Assembly (NCBI GenBank): GCA_013178155.1
Contig: JABLXH010000033.1
Span: 1 to 64,000 of the forward strand
Length of the DNA stretch: 64,000 bases
DNA from: Armatimonadota bacterium
GTDB taxonomy: Bacteria; Armatimonadota; Zipacnadia; Zipacnadales; UBA11051
Direction of reading: 5' to 3'
The notes under the pieces are model-generated. The model was given only the letters and a program-made list of their open reading frames with translations, did not search any database and was not told where the DNA came from. Each line of letters opens with the position of its first letter. Positions within the stretch are counted from its first letter, which is position 1. Of this stretch, positions 8,987 through 18,100 are shown piece by piece. Position numbers and translations under genes: made by a program.

Positions 8987-10408
8987 TCAGCGCAGCACCA
9001 TCTGGCCCTTGCGGCAGAAGTCTATCGCCGTACCGTAGATGCGCATGGCCTCCTGCGGGGCATGGAAGCCCATCGAGTTCTCGGAGTCCACGAAGTCAAT
9101 GTAGTACTGCGCCTTGCGCTGCCATTGGGCGGCCTCGGCGAGCTGGGCTGCAGTGGCTCCCGCCGCCTTACGCGCCTTCTCGGTATCGTACAGGTCCATG
9201 AGGGCATCGAGCGCCCGATTGCGCATCTCGAAGTTGCGTTCCTGAATAGCCTCGACTCGTGCCTTCAGCTCGTCTTCGGTTTCCCGATGGCAGGTCTGGC
9301 AGGCGTTGTTGATGTTGAGCAGCGGGCTGCGCACGTGGTGGTCGCTGATCTTCATGGCACCCACCCGCTTGTAGGGCATGTGGCAGTCGGCGCAGGCCAC
9401 CCCTGAGCGGGCGTGGATGCCCTGGCTCCACAGCTCGAACTCGGGATGCTGAGCTTTCAGAACCTGCGTGCCGGTCTCCTCGTGGGTCCAGTCAGTGAAC
9501 CCAACCTCCTCGTAGTAGCCCACGATACTCTCGATCTTGAGGCCCTTGTGCCACGGATAGGTCAGACGCTTGGCATCGCCCTTGAAGTAGTACTCCACAT
9601 GACACTGGCCGCAGACAAACCCACGCATCTCCTGCCGCGTGGCCATCTTGTTGACATCGTAGTTGGGAATGCCCTCCGCGGCCTTGAGGTTGCGAATGCC
9701 CTCGATGAAAGCCGGGCGGGTGATCCGCAGGGCCATGGTCTTGGGGTCGTGACAGTCAATGCAGGAGATCGGCTTGTTTACGTGCTTGGCGGCTTCGAAG
9801 TAGGGCATCTGGTTCAGTTTCTCAAACCCGGCGAACATGTCCCCGTTGCCTGCCTTGCGGTAGGGCACCCAGGTGGAGGCGTGGCAGTGCAAACACGTGC
9901 CGGGCTGGCCCTTCTTGAACTTCTGGCGCAGGGTGAAGGTCTGGTCCTGCAGCATGTAAGCATGGCCTCGCGCCTCGCGGAAGTCCACCGAGAAGGCATA
10001 GCCGGCATACAGGCGCTTCAGGCGCGGATCGGCCTCAAGCTTGGAGCGCGCCACCACCGAGCGCGGGTCGGCCTCACTCGGGGTGCGGGGCAACGCCTCG
10101 CTGCCACCGAATCTGGTGCGCACCATGTCCACGGTGCGCAGATAGAGGTCATACTGGCGGGGGAAGTTGCGGCCCCACACGGCCGGGTCGTCGGTGTCCT
10201 CCGTCAGCTCCACAACGCGGAAGAAGGGGTCACGGGCCTCGATCTTGCGCTGGTTGATGTTGATCAGCAGAGCGGCCACCGCGACGGTAAGCACCGCCGC
10301 GGCCCCCGCTGCCAGAACCGTGACGGCCAGGACACAACCGCAGGGGAACGCGGACCGCTTGCCGTCTGGCAAACCGGCTTTCCGGGACTCGGGCTGAGCA
10401 CTGTCCAT
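8987..10408 (-). CDS. nrfA: cytochrome c nitrite reductase catalytic subunit NrfA (five CXXCH hemes)
   Basis: 473 residues, membrane-anchored or exported through an N-terminal hydrophobic segment (28-49). NrfA reduces nitrite to ammonium with six electrons on the outer face of the cytoplasmic membrane. Five heme motifs are visible: CLHCH 172, CIDCH 216, CGQCH 266, CADCH 339 and CQTCH 370. Family active-site features are present: RGH (Arg147), CGQCHVEYY (Tyr272/273), LKAQHPE (Lys318, Gln320 of the calcium site, His321) and HH at 357-358. The first heme uses CXXCH where the classical enzyme has CXXCK. ATG 10408 is preceded by GGAGGT at a good distance. Second gene of the nrfHA operon, 34 bases after nrfH. 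Confidence 0.96.
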   Translation of the reverse strand: MDSAQPESRKAGLPDGKRSAFPCGCVLAVTVLAAGAAAVLTVAVAALLININQRKIEARDPFFRVVELTEDTDDPAVWGRNFPRQYDLYLRTVDMVRTRFGGSEALPRTPSEADPRSVVARSKLEADPRLKRLYAGYAFSVDFREARGHAYMLQDQTFTLRQKFKKGQPGTCLHCHASTWVPYRKAGNGDMFAGFEKLNQMPYFEAAKHVNKPISCIDCHDPKTMALRITRPAFIEGIRNLKAAEGIPNYDVNKMATRQEMRGFVCGQCHVEYYFKGDAKRLTYPWHKGLKIESIVGYYEEVGFTDWTHEETGTQVLKAQHPEFELWSQGIHARSGVACADCHMPYKRVGAMKISDHHVRSPLLNINNACQTCHRETEDELKARVEAIQERNFEMRNRALDALMDLYDTEKARKAAGATAAQLAEAAQWQRKAQYYIDFVDSENSMGFHAPQEAMRIYGTAIDFCRKGQMVLR

Positions 10409-10442
10409 GGCCAACCTCCGGTCAGTCTCGCAGTGTGCGCCG

Positions 10443-10895
10443 TTACTGCAAATGCCCCACCGTGGAATGACAGCGGGCGCATGACAGCTCGTCACCGTGG
10501 CGCCGGGTAACATCCACCGCGGCCACGAAATCCTCGTGGCAATGCCGGCAAGCTGCTTCGGTCACGGCGGCGTTGCGCGGCTTGATGCGAATGTTATCCG
10601 GATACCTGCCGGTGGTGAAGGCCGCTGAATGATGGTAGCCGTTGACGCCCTTGATCCACAGTTTCCCCACCAGGTTGTGCGGCGTGTGGCAGTCATTGCA
10701 GACCGCAACGTTGTGGTGGCTGGAGCGAGCCCAGGTGTCATAGTGCTGACGCATGACGTGGCAGTTGGCACAAGCAGTCGGATTATTGGCCGCGTAGGAG
10801 TAGCCGCGGGCGTAGATGAAGGTGAAGGCTCCCAGACCAGCAAGTGAGCCGGACGATACACCGAGGAAGATACCCAGCAGGTACGGGTACCTCAA
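10443..10895 (-). CDS. nrfH: NrfH, tetraheme quinol dehydrogenase subunit of nitrite reductase
   Basis: 150 residues of the NapC/NrfH family: one N-terminal transmembrane helix (residues 5-28) and four CXXCH hemes (42, 66, 116, 139). The first, CANCHVM, carries the Met48 axial-ligand pattern typical of NrfH. It takes electrons from menaquinol and passes them to NrfA. I chose TTG 10895 because GGGGAGG lies four bases upstream (10900-10906). The longer frame starting at TTG 10961 cannot be used from the promoter seen here, since its first codons overlap the -35 and -10 boxes. Followed by nrfA in the same operon. Confidence 0.93.
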   Translation of the reverse strand: MRYPYLLGIFLGVSSGSLAGLGAFTFIYARGYSYAANNPTACANCHVMRQHYDTWARSSHHNVAVCNDCHTPHNLVGKLWIKGVNGYHHSAAFTTGRYPDNIRIKPRNAAVTEAACRHCHEDFVAAVDVTRRHGDELSCARCHSTVGHLQ

Positions 10896-10936
10896 GAGGC
10901 CTCCCCGAACACTGAGTTGATCGCCTGTACCTAAGT

Positions 10937-10966
10937 TATATAATTCCTGTGGGCATACCAAGTCAA
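10937..10966 (-). promoter_or_regulatory. sigma-70-type promoter of nrfHA
   Basis: On the minus strand TTGACT (10961-10966) and TATATA (10937-10942) are separated by 18 bases, directly upstream of nrfH. Transcription would begin near 10930, about 35 bases before the TTG start. No FNR-type palindrome was identified nearby. Confidence 0.65.
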
Positions 10967-11054
10967 GGGAGATGTGGGCTGTGCGGAAGGAGGCACCGAT
11001 AGTGGTCGCGAACAGGTTCCTGCCGGACCTTCACTCCTGGAGGGCTAACTTGCC

Positions 11055-12161
11055 ATGACGACCCGCGAACGCTTCGTGAACACCCTCACTGGCCGGCCAG
11101 TGGACCGCGTGCCCTTCATGAAGGTGTTCGGCGGCGACAACGCCATCCTCCCGCACTGGGAACAGGAGTATCCCGGTATCGGGCAGTGCATTGACGAGCT
11201 GCTGCAGTTCGAGGGCGGCTACCGTGGCTGGCGTTGCACGCCTGTCAATATGGACCCCTCGCAGCTTGATCCGGTTGAGGTCCTGGAGGACGATGAAACC
11301 AAGCAAGTGCGGCGGCGCGGGGACGGCGTAGTGGATGTCTGGTACAAGGTGGGCGACTACCACCGGCACGACGTGGACTGGCCCATCAAGTCCATGGCCG
11401 ACTGGCGTGAGTACAAGGCCCGCCACATGCAGGCCGACGATCCGTCGCGCTTCCCGGACAACTGGCCGGAGCTGGTGGCCGAGTACCGGCAGCGCGACTA
11501 TCCCCTGCAGCTCACGCATCGGGGCGTGTATGGCTTCTGCCGCAACTACATGGGCGACGAGAACCTTGCCTACGCCTTCTATGACCAGCCCGAGCTGGTC
11601 CATGACATGATGGACCACTACACTGACATGGCCATCGCCATCTGGGAGAAGATGGTGGCCGAGGTGGACTTTGACCTCATCGAGTGCTGGGAAGATATGG
11701 CTTTCCGCACGGGATCGCTCATCTCCCCTCACACGTTCCGCGAGTTCATGGCCCCGCAGTATCGCAAGCTGCGCGAGTTTGCCCGAAAGCATGGCATCGA
11801 GATCATCCTGGTGGACAGCGACGGTTACATCGAGGACCTGTCGGAGCTCATGTGGGAAGCCGGGGTGAATGCCATGTACCCTTACGAAGTCCAGTCCGGC
11901 AACGACGTCGCGCGGGTGCGCCAGCGCTTCCCTGGCATGGGCTGCGTGGGAGGTCTCAACAAGCAGGTGATGGCCGAGGGCAAAGAGGCCATTGACCGCG
12001 AGATGGAGCGCGCGCGACACCTGATCGAGCTGGGGCGCTTCATCCCCGGTCCGGACCACTTCGTGCTCTCGGATGTGAGCTTCGCCAACTACCGCTACTT
12101 CATGGAGCAGTTGCGGGAGGTTGTCCTCACCACGACCCCCGGCACGGGCCCATCGGCCTAG
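11055..12161 (+). CDS. uroporphyrinogen decarboxylase (URO-D) family protein
   Basis: 368 residues with the URO-D/corrinoid-methyltransferase TIM-barrel fold: N-terminal MTTRERFVNTLTGRPVDRVPF, the central LIECWEDMAF segment, and a C-terminal PGPDH motif. True HemE enzymes have an Arg-rich substrate loop that is not apparent. Methyltransferase relatives bind zinc through HxC; here the equivalent position reads ILVDSDGY, so the zinc site is absent. It closely resembles the gene at 46953 in this feature. ATG 11055 is preceded by GGAGGG. Divergent from nrfHA. A lyase or isomerase role in sugar-acid metabolism is a guess; function is unknown. Confidence 0.85.
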   Translation: MTTRERFVNTLTGRPVDRVPFMKVFGGDNAILPHWEQEYPGIGQCIDELLQFEGGYRGWRCTPVNMDPSQLDPVEVLEDDETKQVRRRGDGVVDVWYKVGDYHRHDVDWPIKSMADWREYKARHMQADDPSRFPDNWPELVAEYRQRDYPLQLTHRGVYGFCRNYMGDENLAYAFYDQPELVHDMMDHYTDMAIAIWEKMVAEVDFDLIECWEDMAFRTGSLISPHTFREFMAPQYRKLREFARKHGIEIILVDSDGYIEDLSELMWEAGVNAMYPYEVQSGNDVARVRQRFPGMGCVGGLNKQVMAEGKEAIDREMERARHLIELGRFIPGPDHFVLSDVSFANYRYFMEQLREVVLTTTPGTGPSA

Positions 12162-12176
12162 CGGCGCACCCGTCGC

Positions 12177-12203
12177 TTGACTGACGGCGAGCTCGGGTAC
12201 AAT
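12177..12203 (+). promoter_or_regulatory. possible promoter for the 57-residue protein
   Basis: TTGACT (12177-12182) and TACAAT (12198-12203) separated by 15 bases, which is short. It lies about 50 bases upstream of the small reading frame and just after the URO-D-family gene. Confidence 0.35.
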
Positions 12204-12255
12204 CAGCACAGAGCTGGGTGCATATCCTGAGGGTTACCAAGGGTGGTGGTCAGCC

Positions 12256-12429
12256 ATGGATATCAGCCTGACCGACCAGGAGCTTGAACTCCTCAGACGG
12301 GTGCTCAGCAGTCACCTGCTGTCGCTGCGAGAGGAGTTGCGGCGCACCGAGAAGCACAACTGGCGTGTCCACCTCCGCGAGGAGGAGAACACGGTCAAGG
12401 CGCTCCTGGGCAGACTCCCGGCGGCCTGA
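12256..12429 (+). CDS. 57-residue conserved-type small helical protein
   Basis: A reading frame of 57 residues starting MDISLTDQELELLRRVL and ending LLGRLPAA. It is highly charged and helical, with regularly spaced leucines (LTDQELELLRRVLSSHLLSLREEL) and a closing ENTVKALLGRL helix. The pattern resembles small uncharacterised proteins found in many environmental bacteria that begin with an LTxxExELLRxVL helix. ATG 12256 is preceded by a G-rich stretch (AGGGTGGTGG). It ends eight bases before the convergent heparinase-like gene. No function can be assigned; a small cytoplasmic regulator or antitoxin-like helix pair is possible but unsupported. Confidence 0.65.
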   Translation: MDISLTDQELELLRRVLSSHLLSLREELRRTEKHNWRVHLREEENTVKALLGRLPAA

Positions 12430-12436
12430 GCCGTCT

Positions 12437-15055
12437 CTATGGCCGCCGCAGGATGCTTCCCAGGCAGACCACTTGCCGGACTGGTTCGCCGGCGGCATCC
12501 AGGCCCACCAGCGCGCAACGGGCGTCGGTCTCGTAGCCGCCGAAACGGCAGAGCCCTGCCTTGTCCTCGGCGAGGCAGTACAGATGAACGGTGCCGTCGG
12601 CAAACTCGAGGCGTGCTGCGGTAGCCGCCGCGGGGGTGCCGTCGGGGGTCGTGACGGTCAGTGTCTCTACGCGCGTCACGGGGCACTCCTGCCCGGCGGC
12701 CGTGGGGTACAGCACGAATGTCTGGCGCGTGACGCCAGTGGCTTGCCAGCCATAGAGTGCCGTGGGGACAGCGCGCCACGGACCGTTGGCCCAGCCCTGA
12801 ACCGGCTCCTCCTGGACTCCCTTCACCACCTCCACTGTCAGGCCCTCGCTATCCGCTGGTAGCAGATGCAGGTTGGCGTCCTCGCCAACAGTGCTCACGC
12901 TCTGCCCCTCGATGCGGGCCTCGTCAGCGTTCAGGTGGAAGATGGCCTCATAGCGGTGGGAGCCGGCGTCGGCCGGGGTCAAGGTATCGGTGACGATCCA
13001 GTAGTCCGGTTTCACGAACAGCACGGAGCGGCGGTGCGCACCGTCCGCCACCACAGTGCTGCCTGAGCCATAGCCGTAGGTGTAGACGCCTTCCACGAAG
13101 TCGGCCTCGGGCCCGGCGACCCAGGGATTGCCCAGAGGCTGGAACGGGTACGGCAGCACGTAGCTCTCGCGCACCGCCCGCGAACGCTGGTCCTGGTCGT
13201 CCACGCGCACCGTGTTGTGGGCCCGCGTGGACAGCACATACCGCCGCCACCGCGAGCGGTCGTACATGTAGTTGCCGCCCTCCACCAGCAGCGGCTTGCC
13301 GTAGGCGTAGCACAGCAGGCCCAGCTTATCCTCATGCTGGTGACCCGAGCCGAAGGGGCCGGCGTCGAACAGCAGGTGCCGGTCCTGGGGTTGCCAGCCC
13401 GACCGCATGACGTAGTGGCCGCTGTAGGGGAAGGCCACGGAGCCGACGGTGGGGGGCTGGCCTTCCTTGCCGCCGGTCGCGCCCCACAGGAAATCCAGCC
13501 GCCGAGGGAAGTAGGCTGCCGCCTCCCGCAACAGGCCCTGGGGCGACGCGTCACCGGAGTCGTTGAGACCGAAGAGCTTTCCATCGGGCCGCATGGCCAG
13601 AAGCTGGTAGTCGTACATCTTTTCCAGCTTGGCCTGATAGTCCTCCGGGACCGCCTCCAGCAGGTCATTGTGCTTGGCGACCTTCAAGACATTGGAGAAC
13701 TCCGTGAGCACCCAGTTGTTGTAGCCCAGTGCCAGCTCGTTCTCCAGCCCGTCGGGGTACACATCGTGATCAAGCTGGCCGTAGAGACGCTCGATGGCGA
13801 TCCGCCGCCACTCGGGAGCGCGCCGAAACTCCGGCCAGAGCACCCCGGCGTAAAACACCCCGCAGGACTCGCAGGTGAGCCAGTTGGCGGAGGTGGGCCA
13901 GCGCACCAGGTGTTCGGCCTGCTCGTACCATGACTTGAGAATGGTCACAAGCACCGCAGGCGTGAACGCCGGGCTGTCGAGACAGCGGAAGAGCGCGTTG
14001 GGCCAGGTATCGCTGATGCGGATGCCCGTGTTGAGGGTCTCCCACGCGTGATGATAGGGGGAGTTGCCCGACTGCCACAGCAGGACCGGGCAGTCCTCGA
14101 TCCAGGCCACCATCTGGTCCGCGACCTCCTGGGCGTACTTGTCCTGTCCGGTGCGCCAGTAGGCCTCCACCAGCGGCGCGAAGTGAAAATGCCGGTTGAA
14201 CTGCGCGTTCCACTCGATGGTGGCGCTCTCCCCTTCGGTCATGGCATTGTGGGACCAGTCAATGCGGCCCTCTGGTCGGTAGGTGGTGTTGATGAAGGTG
14301 AACTCATGGGCCATGATCTTGTCGGCAGCGCTGGTGTTGAAGGTGGGGTCGGGTGCCGGACGCGTCCGGAAGTCAACGAGCCATGTCGGCTTCACGCGCT
14401 GGCGGAGGTATGCCGCCAACGCTTCTCCGGCCGCGACGTAGTCACCCCGCCCTACCGCGGCCTTTACACCCTCCAGACCTGCCCGGTCCAGATCCAGCGC
14501 GGCATAGAACTCCTCATCTGTCATCCTCGGCCCTTTGTCGCTGCCGGACACCGTGATCACCCTGATGTCATCCAGTATGAGTACGCTGCGAGGATTGGGC
14601 TTGACGTCGGGATTCCAGGCCGAGTGGAATTGGAGCCGATCCACCTTGTGCCAGCCCACGGGCTGTCGGACGACCCCGATCTCGGCAAAGGGCACCACGA
14701 TACGCTGCCAGCCAGTCCAGTTCAGGCGTGTGCTGAAAGCGTAATAGTCTATCCCCTCGGCGGCGGCGTTCTCGGAGTGGCTCAGCACCCAGAACAGGTC
14801 GCCAGTAGCCTCTGGGCTGTAGGCCCAGAAACTGAGGCCGTTGCCGCTGGACCAGTCGCCGGGCGTGGCCTTCAGGCTCAGGCTGAGTGTCTGGGCCAAT
14901 GTCCAGCGCAGCGCGCCTGCGCCCTGTTGGATCGTCTCGGTTTCGAGGGTCGTCTCACCGTTCCAGGCGCCCGGGTCGTCGCAGTCGCTGATCGAGAGGT
15001 CGGCCCACAGGGGCCATGTCAGAAGCAAGGTGCAGGCCGGGAGTATCGAACGCAT
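12437..15055 (-). CDS. secreted heparinase II/III-family polysaccharide lyase
   Basis: 872 residues. A signal peptide (1-18, PLWADLS) is followed by a carbohydrate-binding-like beta domain (about 25-170), an all-alpha toroid (about 190-520: YWRTGQDKYAQEVADQMVAW, SANWLTCESCGVF, ELALGYNNW) and a C-terminal beta-sandwich with the family core (HLLFDAGPFGSGHQHEDKL, STRAHNTVRVDDQDQ). The Asn/Tyr/His pattern of heparinase II/III and alginate/oligo-alginate lyases is present, including the conserved GHQHED. It cleaves uronic-acid polysaccharides by beta-elimination; which one is not shown. Convergent with the 57-residue gene and divergent from the next lyase. Confidence 0.88.
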   Translation of the reverse strand: MRSILPACTLLLTWPLWADLSISDCDDPGAWNGETTLETETIQQGAGALRWTLAQTLSLSLKATPGDWSSGNGLSFWAYSPEATGDLFWVLSHSENAAAEGIDYYAFSTRLNWTGWQRIVVPFAEIGVVRQPVGWHKVDRLQFHSAWNPDVKPNPRSVLILDDIRVITVSGSDKGPRMTDEEFYAALDLDRAGLEGVKAAVGRGDYVAAGEALAAYLRQRVKPTWLVDFRTRPAPDPTFNTSAADKIMAHEFTFINTTYRPEGRIDWSHNAMTEGESATIEWNAQFNRHFHFAPLVEAYWRTGQDKYAQEVADQMVAWIEDCPVLLWQSGNSPYHHAWETLNTGIRISDTWPNALFRCLDSPAFTPAVLVTILKSWYEQAEHLVRWPTSANWLTCESCGVFYAGVLWPEFRRAPEWRRIAIERLYGQLDHDVYPDGLENELALGYNNWVLTEFSNVLKVAKHNDLLEAVPEDYQAKLEKMYDYQLLAMRPDGKLFGLNDSGDASPQGLLREAAAYFPRRLDFLWGATGGKEGQPPTVGSVAFPYSGHYVMRSGWQPQDRHLLFDAGPFGSGHQHEDKLGLLCYAYGKPLLVEGGNYMYDRSRWRRYVLSTRAHNTVRVDDQDQRSRAVRESYVLPYPFQPLGNPWVAGPEADFVEGVYTYGYGSGSTVVADGAHRRSVLFVKPDYWIVTDTLTPADAGSHRYEAIFHLNADEARIEGQSVSTVGEDANLHLLPADSEGLTVEVVKGVQEEPVQGWANGPWRAVPTALYGWQATGVTRQTFVLYPTAAGQECPVTRVETLTVTTPDGTPAAATAARLEFADGTVHLYCLAEDKAGLCRFGGYETDARCALVGLDAAGEPVRQVVCLGSILRRP

Positions 15056-15112
15056 GTGTCTGTCTGCCTCCGTCAGCGGAGTGCCGTGAGGTTAGTCGCA
15101 GGCGGCGGCTGG

Positions 15113-15130
15113 ACCTGCCCGCCGGCAGGT
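15113..15130. promoter_or_regulatory. inverted repeat between divergent lyase genes
   Basis: ACCTGCC (15113-15119), CGCC spacer, GGCAGGT (15124-15130): a perfect 7-bp palindrome in the 121-base region between the two divergently transcribed heparinase-like genes. A shared operator is plausible; a hairpin in the leader is the alternative. Confidence 0.4.
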
Positions 15131-15176
15131 AAGCTGTGCTCATCGGGGGAAGTGGTTCGCGCGAAGGAGGGTTTCC

Positions 15177-18100
15177 ATGGTCGCTCGCTCGACAGCTCTT
15201 GTGTGCGCTCTGATCCTGGGCCTGGCCCTGACTGCGCTGGCCCAGGAGGCAAACATCGCGTTCACGGCCGGCATCACCGCCTCACCGGACGTGGAGGGCG
15301 ATGTGCTCATGGCCTTGGATGGCAACACCGCCACGGCCCTGACCTTTGCCGTCGGTACCAGCGGAGAAGGCACTGTCACCCTGACCTTTGACGCTCCGCG
15401 AATGGTCTCGGGGGTGCGCCTTTTCCAGCCGTCCGAGGTCTACTACTCCACCGCCTACGTCATCGAGGCGGATCTGGACGGCACTGGCAGCTTCACGTAC
15501 TCGCTCGCCGCTGGCGAGGGGGCCGGCGTGGACCAGTGGCTGGAGCACCGCTGGGAGCCCATCGCCCTCCGGGCGCTGCGCTTTCGGTCCACGGCCGGGG
15601 TCTCGGGCGGCCGGCGGGCCCACCCAGCCCTGGGTGAGATACAGGTCCTAGGCCGCGCGGAGGCTGGTGATCTGACGGAAGCCGCCGAAAGAGGTGTCCT
15701 CGTGCCCAGTGTGCCAATGGTACGCCCCCTTAGCCGCCAGACAGCGATGGTCACCGCCGGCCGCGGCCCGGCGGTGATGGTCCCGCCCGAGCCGGCCTAT
15801 GCGGAGGCCTCGCGAGAGCTGCTGCGCGGCCTGGCCGCCTTCGGGCCTGAGCGCGTCGCAAGCGTCGAGCAAGCCGATCCCGGCCATCGCACCGTGGTCT
15901 GTCTGGGCAACATGCTGAACAACCCGCTGCTGGAGCGCCTCTACTGGAACCGATACACCTACGTGGATGCACTCACGCCCGGGCCTGGCAAGTACCTGCT
16001 CCACGTTGTCTACGACCCCTACCCCTGGACCGGCGGGCACGACGTTGTCGTCATCGGCTGCAGCGACCCCAGGGGGGCTGCTGCGGGTGTCAAGGCGTTC
16101 CTGGGGCACCTGCAGGACGGCGCTCTCCCCTACCTCGTCGAGGGTGGGCCGGAGCCGCTGGTGAGCGATGAGGCGGCCCAGAAGACTGCCGCCACCTCCC
16201 CTAACCCCACCTTCACGGACTTCACGGCCGCCGTCCAGGGCTATCTCCGCACGGGCTGCGAGGCGTATGCTCGCAAGGCCGTGGCGGTCCTGGACATCAT
16301 GGCCGGTCTCTACGCGCCGGGGGGACCCCGCAGCAGAGTGGAACGGGTCGCCGAAGTACTGCCCTGGAACGAGGAGACCACTTCCTTCGATATTCAGTGC
16401 GCGTGGGACGCCTTCGAGGAGTGCCCCCTGCTGAGCGATGAGCAGCGCCTGGCGGAGACCAACTGCCTGCTGAAGTTCACCCGCGACCTGGTCAGCCGCT
16501 GCTCGGACTGGGCGCGGCTGGGGCAGGATGACAGCATCACCTGGAACCACACGACCTTCCCCCTCCTGGGCATCTACGGCGGCGCGCGGTACTTCCAGCG
16601 TTACTATGGGCTTGGCGACATGCCCGAGAAGCTCGCCAAGGCCCGGGCGTGCTTCCTGGCCCAGGCGCGGTCCTGGAAACCGGAGGAGGACTCGGACTCC
16701 TATGTGGTGCTGGTCCCCGACCACGTGGCCACTTACTGCCTGGCCGAAAACGAGCTCGGCTACTTCACCTCGGGCAACCTCCAGCGCTACGCCGACTATC
16801 TCGTGGGCATCTGCGACAACCGCGGGCTGGCGTCGGGCTTTGGCGACTCCGGTATCTCATCCTCTCCGAGCGTACCCATGCGGCACCTACCGCTGGCCCT
16901 GTGGTGGACCGGCGACGGCGGCTACCGCTGGCTGATGGAACGCTACACAGAGGGTGCCTGGAAGAACCCCTACGAGAAAGGCATCAAGGCCGTGCGGCCT
17001 GACCGTTTCACGGGCGTCAATGTGTTCCCGCTGGACCCGCAGGTCTATGCCTTCCACCAGAAACGGCCTTCATACAATGAGAAGCTGGTGCCATCGGACG
17101 TCCCTCAACAGCAGGCCTTCGACAAGATCACCTTCCGGGACAGTTGGGACCCGGACGCCCAGTATCTGATCCTGGACGGCTTCGGGCGGGGCAAGCACCT
17201 GCATTACGACACCAACGCCATCATCGAGTTTGTGGAAGGCGGCGAGCGCTGGCTGTTGGACCATGACTACCTGGTGCGCAACACCACTGAGCACGCCATG
17301 CTGACCGTCCTGCGCAACGGCCGCGCTGATGAGCTCGTGCCGGGCATGGCGGGCCTCAAAGCGACCTGTGACCTGCCGAACTTCGGCTACGCCGACACCT
17401 TTGTCAGGAACTACGGGGGCTGCGATTGGCGACGCCAGGTGCTGTGGAACCGGGGCGAGTACTTCCTGGTGGCTGATACCGTGACGGCCCGCGAAGCCGG
17501 GAGTTACGATCTGGAGCTTACCTGGAAGACGATGGATGAGGCGGGGCATCAGTGGGTCGACGACGGTGGGAACTTTGTTGCGAAGCGTGGCGCGGGGCAG
17601 CCGGAGACCACCGACTGCTCTCTCCTGGACGATCCGGAAGCCTCAGGGGGCAAGGCCCTGGCCATGGACCGGGCCACCTCCCGCATCGCCTTCGGTGTGG
17701 ACTTGCCGCCCGGCGAGTACCAGCTCACGATCTTCGCCCGCGGCGTTGATGGCAGCAGCGACTCGCTTTGGGCCAGCGTGGACCTTGGCCCCAACCAGGC
17801 CTTCCATGTCCCACAGGGCCGCTACGCCCCTTCCAGCGCCAACGCCCTGACGGCGGACCCCAGCCCGCGAGTGACGCTGGCGGGGGAAGGCCCTCACCTG
17901 CTCATCGTGACCTTGCGGGAGAACCCGGTGGTGACGGTTGACCGTTTCGTCTTTCGTGATGCCAAAGGCCAGGAGACCACCTATCAGGCGGAGGCTCTGC
18001 CCCCGGCTCCGGAACCCAAGCGCGACCTGGGCCGCAGCCTCCACATCAAGCCGGCTACTCCTCTGCGGGCCTGGGTGACCAACCACGAGCGGATCGGCAT

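Noticed and set aside
10896-10961. Longer NrfH start at TTG 10961
   Set aside because: Its first codons overlap the -35 and -10 promoter boxes; TTG 10895 has a good ribosome site.
11031-12209. A 392-residue minus-strand frame opposite the URO-D gene
   Set aside because: Antisense of a clear family member; low-complexity Leu/Val/His pattern and no recognised motif.
12966-13966. Plus-strand frames over the lyase gene (for example 13217-13933)
   Set aside because: Antisense of a heparinase-like gene; no motifs or ribosome sites.
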